DNA from: Streptomyces sp. NBC_00690
GTDB lineage: Bacteria > Actinomycetota > Actinomycetes > Streptomycetales > Streptomycetaceae
DNA length: 64,000 nt
Assembly: GCF_036226685.1 (NCBI RefSeq)
Contig: NZ_CP109009.1
Span: 2,170,001-2,234,000 of the forward strand
Direction of reading: 5' to 3'
The position numbers were made by a program, and so were the translations under genes. This document shows positions 28,155-36,610 of the stretch, one piece after another (the stretch's first letter is position 1; the number at the start of each line of letters is the position of its first letter). A model generated the notes under the pieces. It did not search any database and was not told where the DNA came from. It worked only from the letters and a program-made list of their open reading frames with translations.

Positions 28155-28877
28155 TCACTCGGCGATTCCGGTCACCAGCCAGATGAAGCCCACCCCGGCC
28201 GTTGTGCACAGGAGCGTCGGTCCGGCCGGGTGGGTGTGGTGCGCCTCCGGCAGGATCTCGGCGGCGGCGAGGTAGAGCAGGGCACCGCCGAAGAAGCCGA
28301 GATAGCTGCCGAGGAGTTCCAAGGGCAGGGTGAACAGCAGGGTGGACGCCGCTCCGACGACCGGTGCCAGCGCATCGGCGAAGAGCATCACCATCGCCTT
28401 GGCCCGGGTGTTCCCGTACAGACTGGCGATCGTGTACGTGTTGAAGCCGTCCGCGAAGTCATGGGTGATGACGGCCAGTGCCACGGTGATCCCCATGGCG
28501 TCGCCCACCTGGAAGGCGGCGCCGATCGCGATGCCGTCCATCAGGCTGTGGCTGACCATGGCGCCGGCCGCCGTGAGCCCCACCTGTGGGACGCGTTCCT
28601 CCGCTGCGCCGTGGGCGATCTGCCGGGCGGCCAGCAGCCGTTCCACCATGTGCGCCACGAGGAAGCCCCCGACGAACAGCAGCAGCGCCTGGGGCACCCC
28701 GAAGACTTCCTCACCCGCGGCTTCCAGCGCTTCGGGCAGCAGATCGAGCCCCACCACACCGAGCATCAGTCCACCGGCCAGGCCCAGCACCAAGTGGCGC
28801 CGGTCGGTGACGCGTTGCGCCGTCCAACCGCCGAACAGCGTCATCACAAACGCGCCGAGCGCAACGAACACCGCCAT
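28155..28877 (-). CDS. ZIP-family divalent metal transporter
   Basis: A 240-residue ZIP-family protein with about eight membrane helices. The metal-binding signatures are seen: AMVSHSLMDGIAIGAAFQVGD (in part; HSxxDG in TM4) and VITHDFADGFNTYTIASLYG (in part; HDFxDG in TM5). A central loop has few His residues, and the last third ends in LAAAEILPEAHHTHPAG. Its place among cobalamin genes hints that it could move cobalt or zinc, but zinc or iron uptake is the usual role of the family. It runs opposite to the cob genes, so it is separately controlled. Confidence 0.9.
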   Translation of the reverse strand: MAVFVALGAFVMTLFGGWTAQRVTDRRHLVLGLAGGLMLGVVGLDLLPEALEAAGEEVFGVPQALLLFVGGFLVAHMVERLLAARQIAHGAAEERVPQVGLTAAGAMVSHSLMDGIAIGAAFQVGDAMGITVALAVITHDFADGFNTYTIASLYGNTRAKAMVMLFADALAPVVGAASTLLFTLPLELLGSYLGFFGGALLYLAAAEILPEAHHTHPAGPTLLCTTAGVGFIWLVTGIAE

Positions 28878-28967
28878 GGACCTTTGCTAGCGGATCGATC
28901 GGGCGCTGTGGGGTTTCTGCTGCGGGACCCGCCGCAATCACCCGTTTGCCGCGGAGGGAGTCCGCTC

Positions 28968-29039
28968 ATGGCCCAGATCGCCGACGCCCACGAGATCTCT
29001 TGGACCGCTCGGCCCTGTCGGGTGCGGTGGTGTCCATGA
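28968..29039 (+). CDS. 23-codon ORF coupled to the CbiG/CobE-type gene
   Basis: A short frame starting MAQIADAHEISW with a strong GGAGGGAG site seven bases upstream. Its TGA overlaps the next ATG (ATGA at 29036-29039), which is the standard layout of coupled genes. No similarity recognised. It may be the true translation entry for the downstream gene, or the scar of a deleted upstream cob gene. Confidence 0.35.
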   Translation: MAQIADAHEISWTARPCRVRWCP

Positions 29040-29572
29040 CCGGACGCGCGGGCCCGGATACGCGGTCGTTGGTCGTGGGGGTGGGTGCGTCGCGCGGTGT
29101 GCCCGAGGCAGAGGTGATCGAGCTCATCGCGACGACGCTGCGGACGGCGGGACTGACGCCGGAGGACGTCGTCGAGGTGGCCACCGTCGCGGCCAAGGCC
29201 GATGAGCCGGGCGTCCTCGCCGTGGCCCGGTGGCTGGGAGTACCGCTGGTGCCGCATCCCGCGGACCGGCTGGCCCTCGTTTCCGTACCGCATCCTTCCG
29301 CGGCGGTGCTGGGGGCCGTCGGCACCGCATCGGTTGCGGAGGCGGCTGCCCTGGCTGGTGGAGGTGTGCTGCTGGTGCCCAAGAGGGTGTCCCGCCCGAA
29401 GGGACGGGCCGCCGCGGCGACCTGTGCGGTGGTACGCAGAGTGTCGACCGCCGAGATCGCCGTGGGAGGTGCACACACCTCAGGGTGCAAATCCGGCCTC
29501 GACTCGCTGGTGGCCAGGACTTCCATGGAGCCATTCGGTGAGCCGGATGGCCGCCCGGGCGGCTCCCGGTAG
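29036..29572 (+). CDS. cobalamin biosynthesis protein, CbiG C-terminal/CobE family
   Basis: A 178-residue protein of the CobE/CbiG-C family, involved in corrin-ring contraction chemistry between precorrin-3 and precorrin-4 stages. The opening LVVGVGASRGVPEAEVIELIATTL (in part) is the family hallmark; PGVLAVARWLGVPLVPHPADRL and SVAEAAALAGGG follow, then LLVPKRVSRPKGRAAAATCAVVRR (in part), also typical. I start at ATG 29036, which overlaps the stop of a short upstream frame; the sequence before it is not of the family. No CobJ, CobM, CobL or CobI gene follows, although a fragment resembling cobJ may remain at about 29820-29920. Confidence 0.88.
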   Translation: MTGRAGPDTRSLVVGVGASRGVPEAEVIELIATTLRTAGLTPEDVVEVATVAAKADEPGVLAVARWLGVPLVPHPADRLALVSVPHPSAAVLGAVGTASVAEAAALAGGGVLLVPKRVSRPKGRAAAATCAVVRRVSTAEIAVGGAHTSGCKSGLDSLVARTSMEPFGEPDGRPGGSR

Positions 29573-30312
29573 AGGATCGCCGACCATGCCTTGGCCCCAG
29601 GGCAGGAAACAGCGGCTTCGCCGATTCATCCTGGGTAACAATATTGCTGTTCAGCGCCTTCTTCTTGGGTTTTTCAGCACCTGGGCGGACCCTCGTTGAA
29701 GTCCGGGACACCAACGCGCCGTTCCGACGCCGAGCCACCGCACACCGAGGCGGACCCGGTCGGGATCACCCTGCCCGGGGAGGTCTCCCCATTCATCCAT
29801 CACCCCAAGAGACCGAAAAGAACAGGCCATGTCGGCACACTGCACGGAGTGGATGCCGCGATGGTGGACAGGATGACGATCGTGACGGTCGGCAACACAG
29901 CCACCCGCTCATCGTGGATCGAGCGGCGACCCCGCACGACAGACGATGGCCTCCCCCGGACCGCGACGGCGCCGTGCACCAGACACCGGCGAACCGCCCG
30001 CGGCGCCCGTGGTGTGCCCGACCACGCCACCGACGACCGCCGTGTGGCCACCCGAGCCGGTCGGTGCAACCGGTTCGCTGTGTCGACACCCCACCGCCCT
30101 CCCCCGCATCCCGCACTCCGGCGACCGACGTCGCCCGCCCCGGCCGGCGCGCACAAGCTTCACTCAGGCGCAGCCGGCCCGCCCCCGGGGGTGCGGTGGC
30201 CCTCCCCACCACCGCACCCCCGCAGCCCGGGGCATGCCGCACCCGTTCATGGCGCGGTCGCCCCTGCCGTGCGCTCCCTCCTGCCGTACGTCCCTCACCC
30301 CAAGGAGGACGT
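29573..30312. other. 740-base gap between the CbiG/CobE gene and cobC with a possible cobJ remnant
   Basis: No intact gene. The plus-strand frame from about 29838 to 29920 reads GVDAAMVDRMTIVTVGNTATR, which resembles the C-terminal end of precorrin-3B C17-methyltransferase (CobJ), where a VDMxTxVxVGNSTTR-like string is usual. No other part of that enzyme is seen. The first 100 bases are less GC-rich than average. The rest is Pro/Arg-rich in every frame and looks non-coding. The stretch fits decayed cob genes. Confidence 0.45.
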
Positions 30313-30381
30313 GTGACGTCCCCGCTCCCCATCCCCCGCACCCACGAAAGTCCAGACAGCAGCCATGTACACGCACACTGA
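30313..30381 (+). CDS. 22-codon ORF overlapping the cobC start
   Basis: A GTG-started frame (MTSPLPIPRTHES...) preceded by an ideal AAGGAGG site five bases upstream; it ends 17 bases inside cobC, in another frame. CobC's own ATG at 30365 has only a weak site, so ribosomes probably reach it through this frame. It may be a leader peptide or the tail of the frame of a lost gene. Confidence 0.35.
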   Translation: MTSPLPIPRTHESPDSSHVHAH

Positions 30382-31426
30382 CCCCCACGACCTGCGCCAC
30401 CACGGCGACGCCGAAGTACGGGACAACGCTCCGCACATGATCGATCTCGCGGTCAACGTGCGCACCGACACCCCTCCCGAATGGTTGCGGGAACGCATCG
30501 CCGCCTCACTCGTAACGCTCGCCAGCTATCCGGACGGTCGCTCGGCGCGCGCCGCGGTCGCGGCACGCCATGGGCTGCCGGTGGAGCGGGTGTTGCTGAC
30601 CTCTGGTGCGGCGGAGGCGTTCGTACTGCTCGCCAGGGCTCTGCGGGTGCGGCATCCGCTGGTCGTCCATCCTCAGTTCACCGAGCCGGAAGCGGCCCTG
30701 CGCGACGCAGGCCACACGGTGCACCGGTTGGAGCTCCGTGAGGAGAACGGCTTCCGGCTCGATCCCGGGGCCGTGCCCGACGCTGCCGACCTGGTGATGA
30801 TCGGGAATCCGACCAATCCCACCTCGGTGCTCCACCCCGCCGCGGATCTCGTCGCGATCGCCCGGCCGGGGCGAATGCTGGTGGTGGACGAGGCGTTCAT
30901 GGACGCGGTGCCGGACGAACGCGAGACTCTGGCGGATCGTACGGACGTACCGGGCCTTGTGGTGCTGCGCAGTCTCACCAAGACCTGGGGGCTCGCCGGT
31001 CTGCGCGTCGGATACGTACTGGCGCCACCGGAGGTGATCACCGAGTTGGAGCGCGTCCAGCCGCTGTGGCCGGTGTCGACGCCCGCCCTGGTCGCCGCCG
31101 AGGTGTGCATGAGCCCGGCAGCACTGAAGGAGGCGGAGCACGCGGCCGGACTGATCGCCCTGGAGCGGGCCCATCTCCTGGCCGGTCTGGCGGAGTTCGA
31201 CGAGGTGCGGGTGGTGGACGAGGCGGAGGCGTCGTTCGTCCTCGCCCGGGTCCGACGGGGTGCGGAGGTGCGCGAACGGCTGCGCTCCCTGGGGTTCGCG
31301 GTGCGCCGCGGTGACACCTTCCCCGGTCTCGATCCCAACTGGTTGCGGATCGCGGTACGGGACCGGGTGACGACGAACCGCTTCCTCCAGGCGCTGGACC
31401 AGGCATTGACGATGGTGGGCGACTGA
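30365..31426 (+). CDS. cobC: CobC-like PLP-dependent decarboxylase/aminotransferase (Rv2231c type)
   Basis: A 353-residue fold-type I PLP enzyme of the CobC/CobD(Salmonella)/HisC group. In cobalamin synthesis this kind of enzyme makes the aminopropanol (phosphate) arm. Typical motifs: LRHHGDAEVRD and LAVNVRTDTPPEWLRERIA at the start (in part), LTSGAAEAFVLLARAL, MIGNPTNPTSVL, VVDEAFMDAVP (Asp contacting the cofactor), and VVLRSLTKTWGLAGLRVGY (in part) with the Schiff-base Lys at about 201. It follows the decayed stretch and ends at a strong terminator. Its substrate is inferred from context. Confidence 0.88.
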   Translation: MYTHTDPHDLRHHGDAEVRDNAPHMIDLAVNVRTDTPPEWLRERIAASLVTLASYPDGRSARAAVAARHGLPVERVLLTSGAAEAFVLLARALRVRHPLVVHPQFTEPEAALRDAGHTVHRLELREENGFRLDPGAVPDAADLVMIGNPTNPTSVLHPAADLVAIARPGRMLVVDEAFMDAVPDERETLADRTDVPGLVVLRSLTKTWGLAGLRVGYVLAPPEVITELERVQPLWPVSTPALVAAEVCMSPAALKEAEHAAGLIALERAHLLAGLAEFDEVRVVDEAEASFVLARVRRGAEVRERLRSLGFAVRRGDTFPGLDPNWLRIAVRDRVTTNRFLQALDQALTMVGD

Positions 31427-31456
31427 CGTTCCGTACCGCCGACAGCACCCGCCCGA

Positions 31457-31500
31457 CGAAAGGGGGTGGGGCCCGCCTACTGCGGACCCCACCCCCTTCG
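31457..31500. terminator. strong bidirectional hairpin between cobC and the LAETG protein gene
   Basis: GGGGGTGGGG pairs with CCCCACCCCC, extended by a CGAA/TTCG end pair and a small inner stem. It lies 31 bases past the cobC stop and just past the stop of the convergent gene at 31529, so it can serve both. Confidence 0.85.
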
Positions 31501-31528
31501 CCTTGCCCTTACCGGGGCCTCAGCACCG

Positions 31529-32494
31529 TCAGCCGCGGGCCCGGGCCCGCTTGCGGACCATCAGCAGCGCACCCCCGCCGAGGCCGAGCAGCGCCACCGA
31601 GCCGGCGGCCAGGTACATCGTGGTCGAGCTGCCGCCCGTTTCGGCGAGGTTCTCGGTCGGCTCCCCACCGGAGAGCGCCTTGGTCCCCTCGGTGGGCGCC
31701 GGCTCCTGCGGGGATGTGGGCTCCTGCTCACCCGGCTCCTGCGGTGTCGCGGTCTCCTGCTCCCGGTGCGGGGCCTTCGGCGCCGCGCACTTCGCCTCCA
31801 CCAGCGTCACGGTTCCGTTGACCTCGGCGACGTTCAGGTTGAGGGGGTTCACCGCGACCTTGAGGGCGAGGGCAGTGGCCGCGGCGGTACGGGAGGTGGT
31901 GTGGGTCCGGGACAGATCGAGCGTGACCGTGCCGACGCCCGGCACGGCCACCGCCGTCTGCCCGCCCGCGCTGAGCGTGACCTTCTTGCCGAGCACCTTG
32001 ACGTGACCGAGCACGTTCGAGGTGGCGGTGGGGCGGGCGCCGACCCGGCAGGTGGCTCGCGAGGTGACCTGCTCGACCTCGATCAGGGAGAGCAGCGGAA
32101 GCCCGGGCACGTGCACGCGGGCGCCCACGAGACGGGCGTATCCCTCGGCCTGCTTCTTGTCGACGGTCCCCCGGGAGGTGGCCACGTCCGCGCGCAGCAC
32201 GGAGAACGGCCTGCCCTGGTCCACTCCGTCGAGCCGGACGGAGAGTGCCGTCTTGTCGGCGCTCGCCGGCGCCTTGACCTCGTTGAGCGTGGCGTTGAGG
32301 GGGACCTGCACGGTCTTGTTGTGCAGCGAGACGTCGAGCCCGGCGCGGAGCACGACAGCGCTCGCCCTTCCCTCGCTACCGCCGCCGGTGGCGTGTGCAG
32401 GGCCGGCGAGCGCCACCGGTGCCGCGGCCATGGCGACAGAGGCGGTGACGGCGGCGCAGCGGCGTGCGGACGTGCGGAAGGCATTGCTGTTCAC
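31529..32494 (-). CDS. SCO1860-family LAETG-anchored cell-surface protein
   Basis: A 321-residue secreted protein of the Streptomyces SCO1860 type. A signal peptide (FRTSARRCAAVTASVAMAAAPVALAGPAHA in part, residues 5-35) leads to a strand-rich domain (about 45-235) with a Cys pair, a Pro/Glu/Thr linker (about 245-285, EPGEQEPTSPQEPAPTEG) and a sorting signal LAETGGSSTTMYLAAGSVAL (in part) ending in basic RKRARARG. LAETG is the motif used by class E sortases, so the protein should be linked to peptidoglycan. GTG at 32494 is the best start. Function at the surface is unknown. Confidence 0.9.
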   Translation of the reverse strand: MNSNAFRTSARRCAAVTASVAMAAAPVALAGPAHATGGGSEGRASAVVLRAGLDVSLHNKTVQVPLNATLNEVKAPASADKTALSVRLDGVDQGRPFSVLRADVATSRGTVDKKQAEGYARLVGARVHVPGLPLLSLIEVEQVTSRATCRVGARPTATSNVLGHVKVLGKKVTLSAGGQTAVAVPGVGTVTLDLSRTHTTSRTAAATALALKVAVNPLNLNVAEVNGTVTLVEAKCAAPKAPHREQETATPQEPGEQEPTSPQEPAPTEGTKALSGGEPTENLAETGGSSTTMYLAAGSVALLGLGGGALLMVRKRARARG

Positions 32495-32832
32495 GGTGGT
32501 GGAACCCCCACGAGAGTTACGGCATCGCCGCACGGCCCGCAGGGACATGCGGGCCGTGGCGACGGGGACACCGGAATCTTTACGCACTCAGAGTGAACCG
32601 ACAGACACCTGGGGTTAGTTCACCCCAAAGGGGGGTTTCCGCGCCCATATTCGATTAGTGACGTACGCATGTTCCTGAACAGTGGGCGTGTCCCGGGTGC
32701 TCCGGTCGTGCGCCGGTGCACAACCGGACACAGGCCGAAAAATGCCTAACGAGCGGCGACCAGCCGGAGACACGCTCAGTCAAGGTGCTGCCATAGGGGA
32801 TGCCGACGTCGATCCGACGGCAGGGAACGACC
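32495..32832. other. intergenic region upstream of the LAETG protein gene
   Basis: Untranslated leader and promoter region of the surface-protein gene (minus) plus the 3' flank of the amidohydrolase. It is somewhat AT-richer around 32600-32760 and holds a short inverted repeat TGGGG/CCCCA near 32612-32629. I see no gene. Confidence 0.55.
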
Positions 32833-33924
32833 TCAGCCGATCACCTGGCCGTTGAGGATCACCCGCTGCGGCGCCGCCAGCACCCTGACGTCCTTGCGTG
32901 GATCGGATGCGTACACCACCAGGTCCGCCGGGGCACCCTCGTCCAACGCGGGCCGCCCGAGCCACTGTCTGGCACCCCAGGCAGTGGCCGACAGTGCCTC
33001 CAGCGGCGGAATCCCCGCCTTCACCAACTCGGCGACCTCGGCCGCGACCAGTCCATGGGCGAGTGATCCTCCCGCGTCGGTGCCGACGAAGATCGGCACC
33101 CCCGCGTCATAGGCGGCGCGCACCGTGTCGTAGCGACGCTCGTGGAGCCTGCGCATATGGGCCGACCAGCGGGGGAACTTAGACTCCCCGCCGTCCGCGA
33201 GTGCCGGAAAGGTGGCGATGTTGACGAGGGTCGGGACGATCGCGACCCCGCGCTCCGCGAAGAGCGGGATCGTCTCCTCCGTGAGTCCAGTCGCATGCTC
33301 GATGCAGTCGATGCCCGCTTCCACCAGGTCGCGCAGCGAATCCTCGGCGAAGCAGTGGGCGGTGACGCGCGCCCCGAGCCGATGCGCTTCGGCGATCGCC
33401 GCCTCCACCTCGGCGCGCGGCCAACAGGCGGTGAGGTCCCCCGCGTCCCGGTCGATCCAGTCGCCGACGAGCTTCACCCAGCCGTCGCCTCGCCGGGCCT
33501 CGCGCGCCACATATGCGACCAGGTCGTCCGGCTCGATCTCATGGGCGTAGTTCCGGATGTAGCGGCGGGTGCGCGCGATGTGCCGGCCCGCTCTGATGAT
33601 CTTCGGAAGGTCCTCGCGCTCGTCTATCCAGCGGGTGTCGGAGGGTGAACCGGCGTCCCGGATCAGGAGGGCGCCGGCATCGCGGTCCGCGATCGCCTGC
33701 TTCTCGCTGGTGGCGTCGTCCACCGGGCCGTGCCGGTCGAGCCCGACATGGCAGTGGGCGTCGACCAGCCCGGGCAGCACCCAACCGGAAACGGTCCGTA
33801 CATCATGGGCTGCGAGGGGGCGCTGATGGGTGATGCGCCCCCCGACGACCCACAGTTCATCCCGTACGTCCTCGGGGCCGACCAGCACCCGCCCCTTCAC
33901 ATGCAGCACCGTGTGATCGCTCAT
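32833..33924 (-). CDS. metal-dependent amidohydrolase family protein
   Basis: A 363-residue amidohydrolase of the imidazolonepropionase/prolidase-like branch. Metal ligands are visible: VDAHCHVGLD (HxH, near 55), WVKLVGDWID (Lys that may be carboxylated, near 150), VTAHCFAED (His, near 187), CIEHATGL (His, near 212) and VGTDAGGSLAHG (Asp, near 280). The N- and C-terminal strands (VLHVKGRVLVGPEDV, VILNGQVIG) form the usual beta-sandwich. No signal peptide. Substrate is unknown. It starts divergently from the class V aminotransferase, only 147 bases away, so the two may share control. Confidence 0.9.
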   Translation of the reverse strand: MSDHTVLHVKGRVLVGPEDVRDELWVVGGRITHQRPLAAHDVRTVSGWVLPGLVDAHCHVGLDRHGPVDDATSEKQAIADRDAGALLIRDAGSPSDTRWIDEREDLPKIIRAGRHIARTRRYIRNYAHEIEPDDLVAYVAREARRGDGWVKLVGDWIDRDAGDLTACWPRAEVEAAIAEAHRLGARVTAHCFAEDSLRDLVEAGIDCIEHATGLTEETIPLFAERGVAIVPTLVNIATFPALADGGESKFPRWSAHMRRLHERRYDTVRAAYDAGVPIFVGTDAGGSLAHGLVAAEVAELVKAGIPPLEALSATAWGARQWLGRPALDEGAPADLVVYASDPRKDVRVLAAPQRVILNGQVIG

Positions 33925-34071
33925 GCCAGCACTGTACGAGCCCGGCTCACGGGGGTGGGTACTCTCGTCTGTGATGCTGAAAGCCGCTGATCACACGCAT
34001 GACCAAAGCGGCTGGAGCAGAAGACGAACCCGATGCGCGACCTAGCTGCGCGGACCCGAAGAGGCACCACC

Positions 34072-35172
34072 GTGACACATCCGCTCCTGGACCTGCCCCC
34101 GCTGACCGCCGCACACTTCGCGAACATCGAGCGTCGCGTCGCCGCACTGCTCGACACCGAGCACGATGTGGTGATCACCCAGGGTGAGGCCCTGCTGCCG
34201 CTTGAGGGATGCATCCGCAGTGGCGCGCGAGCCGGCTCGACCGCGCTGAACGTGGTGACGGGACCGTACGGGCAGACGTTCGGCAACTGGCTGCGGGACT
34301 GCGGTGCCACGGTCGTCGACCTGGAGGTCCCCTTCCACACCGCGGTCACCGCGGAGCAGGTGGAGCAGGCCCTGGCCGCCCATCCGGAGATCGACTTCGT
34401 CTCGCTGGTGCACGCGGAGGCGGCGACGGGCAACACCAATCCGGTTGCGGAGATCGGCGAGGTCGTACGGCGTCACGGGGCCCTCTTCATGCTGGACGCG
34501 GTGGCTTCGGTGGCCGCGGAACCGCTGCTGCCGGACGTCTGGGGAGTCGACCTGTGTGTGATCGGCGCGCAGAAGGCCATGGGGGGACCGGCCGGTGTGT
34601 CAGCGGTGTCGGTGAGCGCACGGGCCTGGGAGCGGTTTGCGGCCAACCCGGCAGCGCCCCGGCGTTCCTATCTGTCGCTGCTGGACTGGAAAGAGCGTTG
34701 GATCGACGGCGGGCGGCGGGCACTGCTGCACGCTCCGGCGCAGTTGGAGATGCTCGCCCTGGAAGCCTGTGTGGAGCGCATCGAGTCGGAGGGCCTGGAG
34801 GCCGTGATGGCCCGCCATGCGTCGGCCGCCACTGCGACCCGCGCGGGTGCCACGGCGCTCGGTGGCGGTCTGGAGCCGTACGTGTACGAGGCGCGGGACG
34901 CCGCTCCGGTGGCGACGACCCTGCGTGTGCCGGCGGGCGTGGACGCGTCCGAGCTGGTGGCGCGGGCCCTGGCCGCCGATCCCTCGCTGCCGTTGATCGC
35001 GGGTGGCGGGGCGTTGGCCAAGGAGATGGTCCGCGTCAACCACTACGGCGTGGACGCCACTCGGGGTGCGGTGCGTTCCTCGCTCACCGCGCTGGGGTCG
35101 GCGCTCGCCCAGTCCGGTGCGGTGGTGGATCTGGAGGCCGCGGGACGCGCGGTGAGTGAGGTGTGGGCCTGA
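34072..35172 (+). CDS. class V aminotransferase (alanine-glyoxylate aminotransferase-like)
   Basis: A 366-residue PLP enzyme of the class V aminotransferase family. LPPLTAAHFANIERRVAALLD opens the conserved part (in part); TQGEALLPLEGCIRS binds the cofactor phosphate; FVSLVHAEAATGNTNPVAEIG, MLDAVASVAAEPL (Asp) and CVIGAQKAMGGPAGVS (Schiff-base Lys, about 178) follow in order. GTG 34072 (with GAAGAGG upstream) is chosen because family members begin at MTHPLLDL. Likely substrates are small amino donors such as serine or alanine with glyoxylate; this is not resolved. A terminator hairpin follows at once. Confidence 0.87.
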   Translation: MTHPLLDLPPLTAAHFANIERRVAALLDTEHDVVITQGEALLPLEGCIRSGARAGSTALNVVTGPYGQTFGNWLRDCGATVVDLEVPFHTAVTAEQVEQALAAHPEIDFVSLVHAEAATGNTNPVAEIGEVVRRHGALFMLDAVASVAAEPLLPDVWGVDLCVIGAQKAMGGPAGVSAVSVSARAWERFAANPAAPRRSYLSLLDWKERWIDGGRRALLHAPAQLEMLALEACVERIESEGLEAVMARHASAATATRAGATALGGGLEPYVYEARDAAPVATTLRVPAGVDASELVARALAADPSLPLIAGGGALAKEMVRVNHYGVDATRGAVRSSLTALGSALAQSGAVVDLEAAGRAVSEVWA

Positions 35173-35202
35173 CCGCACGGTAGGCAGCGGGCCCGAGCAC
35201 AC

Positions 35203-35244
35203 CATCGGCCCCGAGGTGGCGTCGACGCCGTCTCGGGGCCGATG
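35203..35244. terminator. long hairpin between convergent aminotransferase and histidine kinase genes
   Basis: CATCGGCCCCGAG (35203-35215) pairs with CTCGGGGCCGATG (35232-35244), and the loop itself contains the palindrome GGCGTCGACGCC. It lies 30 bases from both stops and can end transcripts from either side. Confidence 0.85.
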
Positions 35245-35275
35245 TGCTGTTCCACCGCGGTGGGAGGCACGGCCG

Positions 35276-36610
35276 TCAGGCGGTCCGGGCCGGGGATGGA
35301 CATCTGGACGATTCGGGGGCACCGGGGATCCCCATCCGCAGGGTGAGCCCGCCTCCGGGGTTGGCGCTCGCCGTGAGGGTGCCGTGGTGGGCTGAGGTGA
35401 TCGAGCGGACGATGGCCAGGCCCAGGCCGTGGCCCGAACGGTCGCTGGAGACACGTGAACGGGCCCGGTAGAAGGGCTCGAAGAGACGGTCCACCACGGC
35501 CCTGTCCAACTGGGGTCCGGTGTTCTCGATCTCCAGCACCACGGCCCCGCCGTCGTCGCGGAACACGGCGAGTTGGACGGAGCCCCCGTCGGGGAGGTTG
35601 TGGGTGAGGGCGTTGTCGAGGAGGTTGAGGACCAACTGACGCAGCAGGGTGGCGTTGCCGGTGACCTCGCAGTCGAGGTCGGTGTCCACATCGAGTCGGA
35701 CGCCCCGCGCGGCGGCCTGTTGCGAGCGTTCGACGACTGCCTGCTCCACGAGTTCGGCGAGGTCCACCGGGTTTGGGTCGAAGCGGGTGTGGTCCGCGCC
35801 CGCCAGGTCGAGCAGGGCGTGTACGACGCTGATGTTGCGCTCGTTGGACGCCTGGAGGATGGGGGCGAGTTCGGCGAAGTCCTCGCCGGTGGGGTCGGCC
35901 GCGGCGACTTGGAGGACGGCCCGGGTGGTGGCCAGCGGGGTGAGCAGTTCGTGCGAGGCGTTGGCGGCGAACCGCTGGTGTGCGGCGAAGGACTCCTCAA
36001 GTCGGGCCAGCATCGTATCGAAGGTGTCGGCCAGGTGCTTGAGCTCGTCCTCGGGCCCTTCGGCGGCGATGCGGTCCGTCAGATTGCCATCGGCCGCCTT
36101 CGCCGCGGCCTCGCTGATGGTGTGCAGGGGCGCGAGCAGCCGCTTGGACAGCAGCCAACCGGCGCCGAGGCCGATGGCCATCACCAGGAGCACGCTGCCG
36201 GATGACACCAGGAGGACCGTGTTCCAGACGTCCTCCTTGGTGGAGATGCTGCCCGACCGCTCGGCCCGGTGAATCCGCGGCAGCTCCGCCCCGAGGCTCG
36301 GGACGGAGCCCGGCCCGGTGGTCGGAACGGATTCCGTGGTCGGGACGGATTCCGTGGTCGTGACCGGCCCGGTGGTCGGGACCGGTTTCGTGGTGGGCTC
36401 CGGGGACCGGTGGGCGGCATCGTCCGGTAGCAGCAGCGTCGTGCTGAAGTCGTACATCGGCAGGAAGCGCATCCCGATGTAGGTGATCGCGACCATCAGC
36501 GTTGCGCAGAGTGCGAGTGCGGACCCGAAGCCGAGGAAAAGCCGGCCGTGGATGCTCAGCGTCCGACGCCGGGGAGGGCGCGGGGCACCCCGCCGGGACG
36601 GGCGCCTCAC
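35276..36610 (-). CDS. HAMP-containing sensor histidine kinase
   Basis: A 444-residue EnvZ/OmpR-class sensor kinase. Two membrane helices (about 20-45 and 148-172) bracket an extracytoplasmic domain with a Thr/Pro repeat (PTTGPVTTTESVPTTESVP near 85-105). HAMP follows (LLAPLHTISEAAAKAADGNL), then the dimerisation helix with the phospho-acceptor His (ASHELLTPLATTRAVL, near 245) and the ATPase with N box (LLDNALTHN), G1 (IENTGPQ) and G2 (GHGLGLAIV). GTG 36610 overlaps the response-regulator stop (GTGA), so both are coupled. The divergent FtsX/ATPase transporter suggests the pair senses envelope stress or a membrane-active compound, as in Bce-like systems, though this is inference. Confidence 0.9.
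   Translation of the reverse strand: MRRPSRRGAPRPPRRRTLSIHGRLFLGFGSALALCATLMVAITYIGMRFLPMYDFSTTLLLPDDAAHRSPEPTTKPVPTTGPVTTTESVPTTESVPTTGPGSVPSLGAELPRIHRAERSGSISTKEDVWNTVLLVSSGSVLLVMAIGLGAGWLLSKRLLAPLHTISEAAAKAADGNLTDRIAAEGPEDELKHLADTFDTMLARLEESFAAHQRFAANASHELLTPLATTRAVLQVAAADPTGEDFAELAPILQASNERNISVVHALLDLAGADHTRFDPNPVDLAELVEQAVVERSQQAAARGVRLDVDTDLDCEVTGNATLLRQLVLNLLDNALTHNLPDGGSVQLAVFRDDGGAVVLEIENTGPQLDRAVVDRLFEPFYRARSRVSSDRSGHGLGLAIVRSITSAHHGTLTASANPGGGLTLRMGIPGAPESSRCPSPARTA

Noticed and set aside
29460..29520. Second cobalamin riboswitch before the decayed region
   Set aside because: A stretch with AGGTGCACACACCTCAGG hints at hairpins, but no B12 box or aptamer core is present and it lies inside the CbiG/CobE coding sequence.
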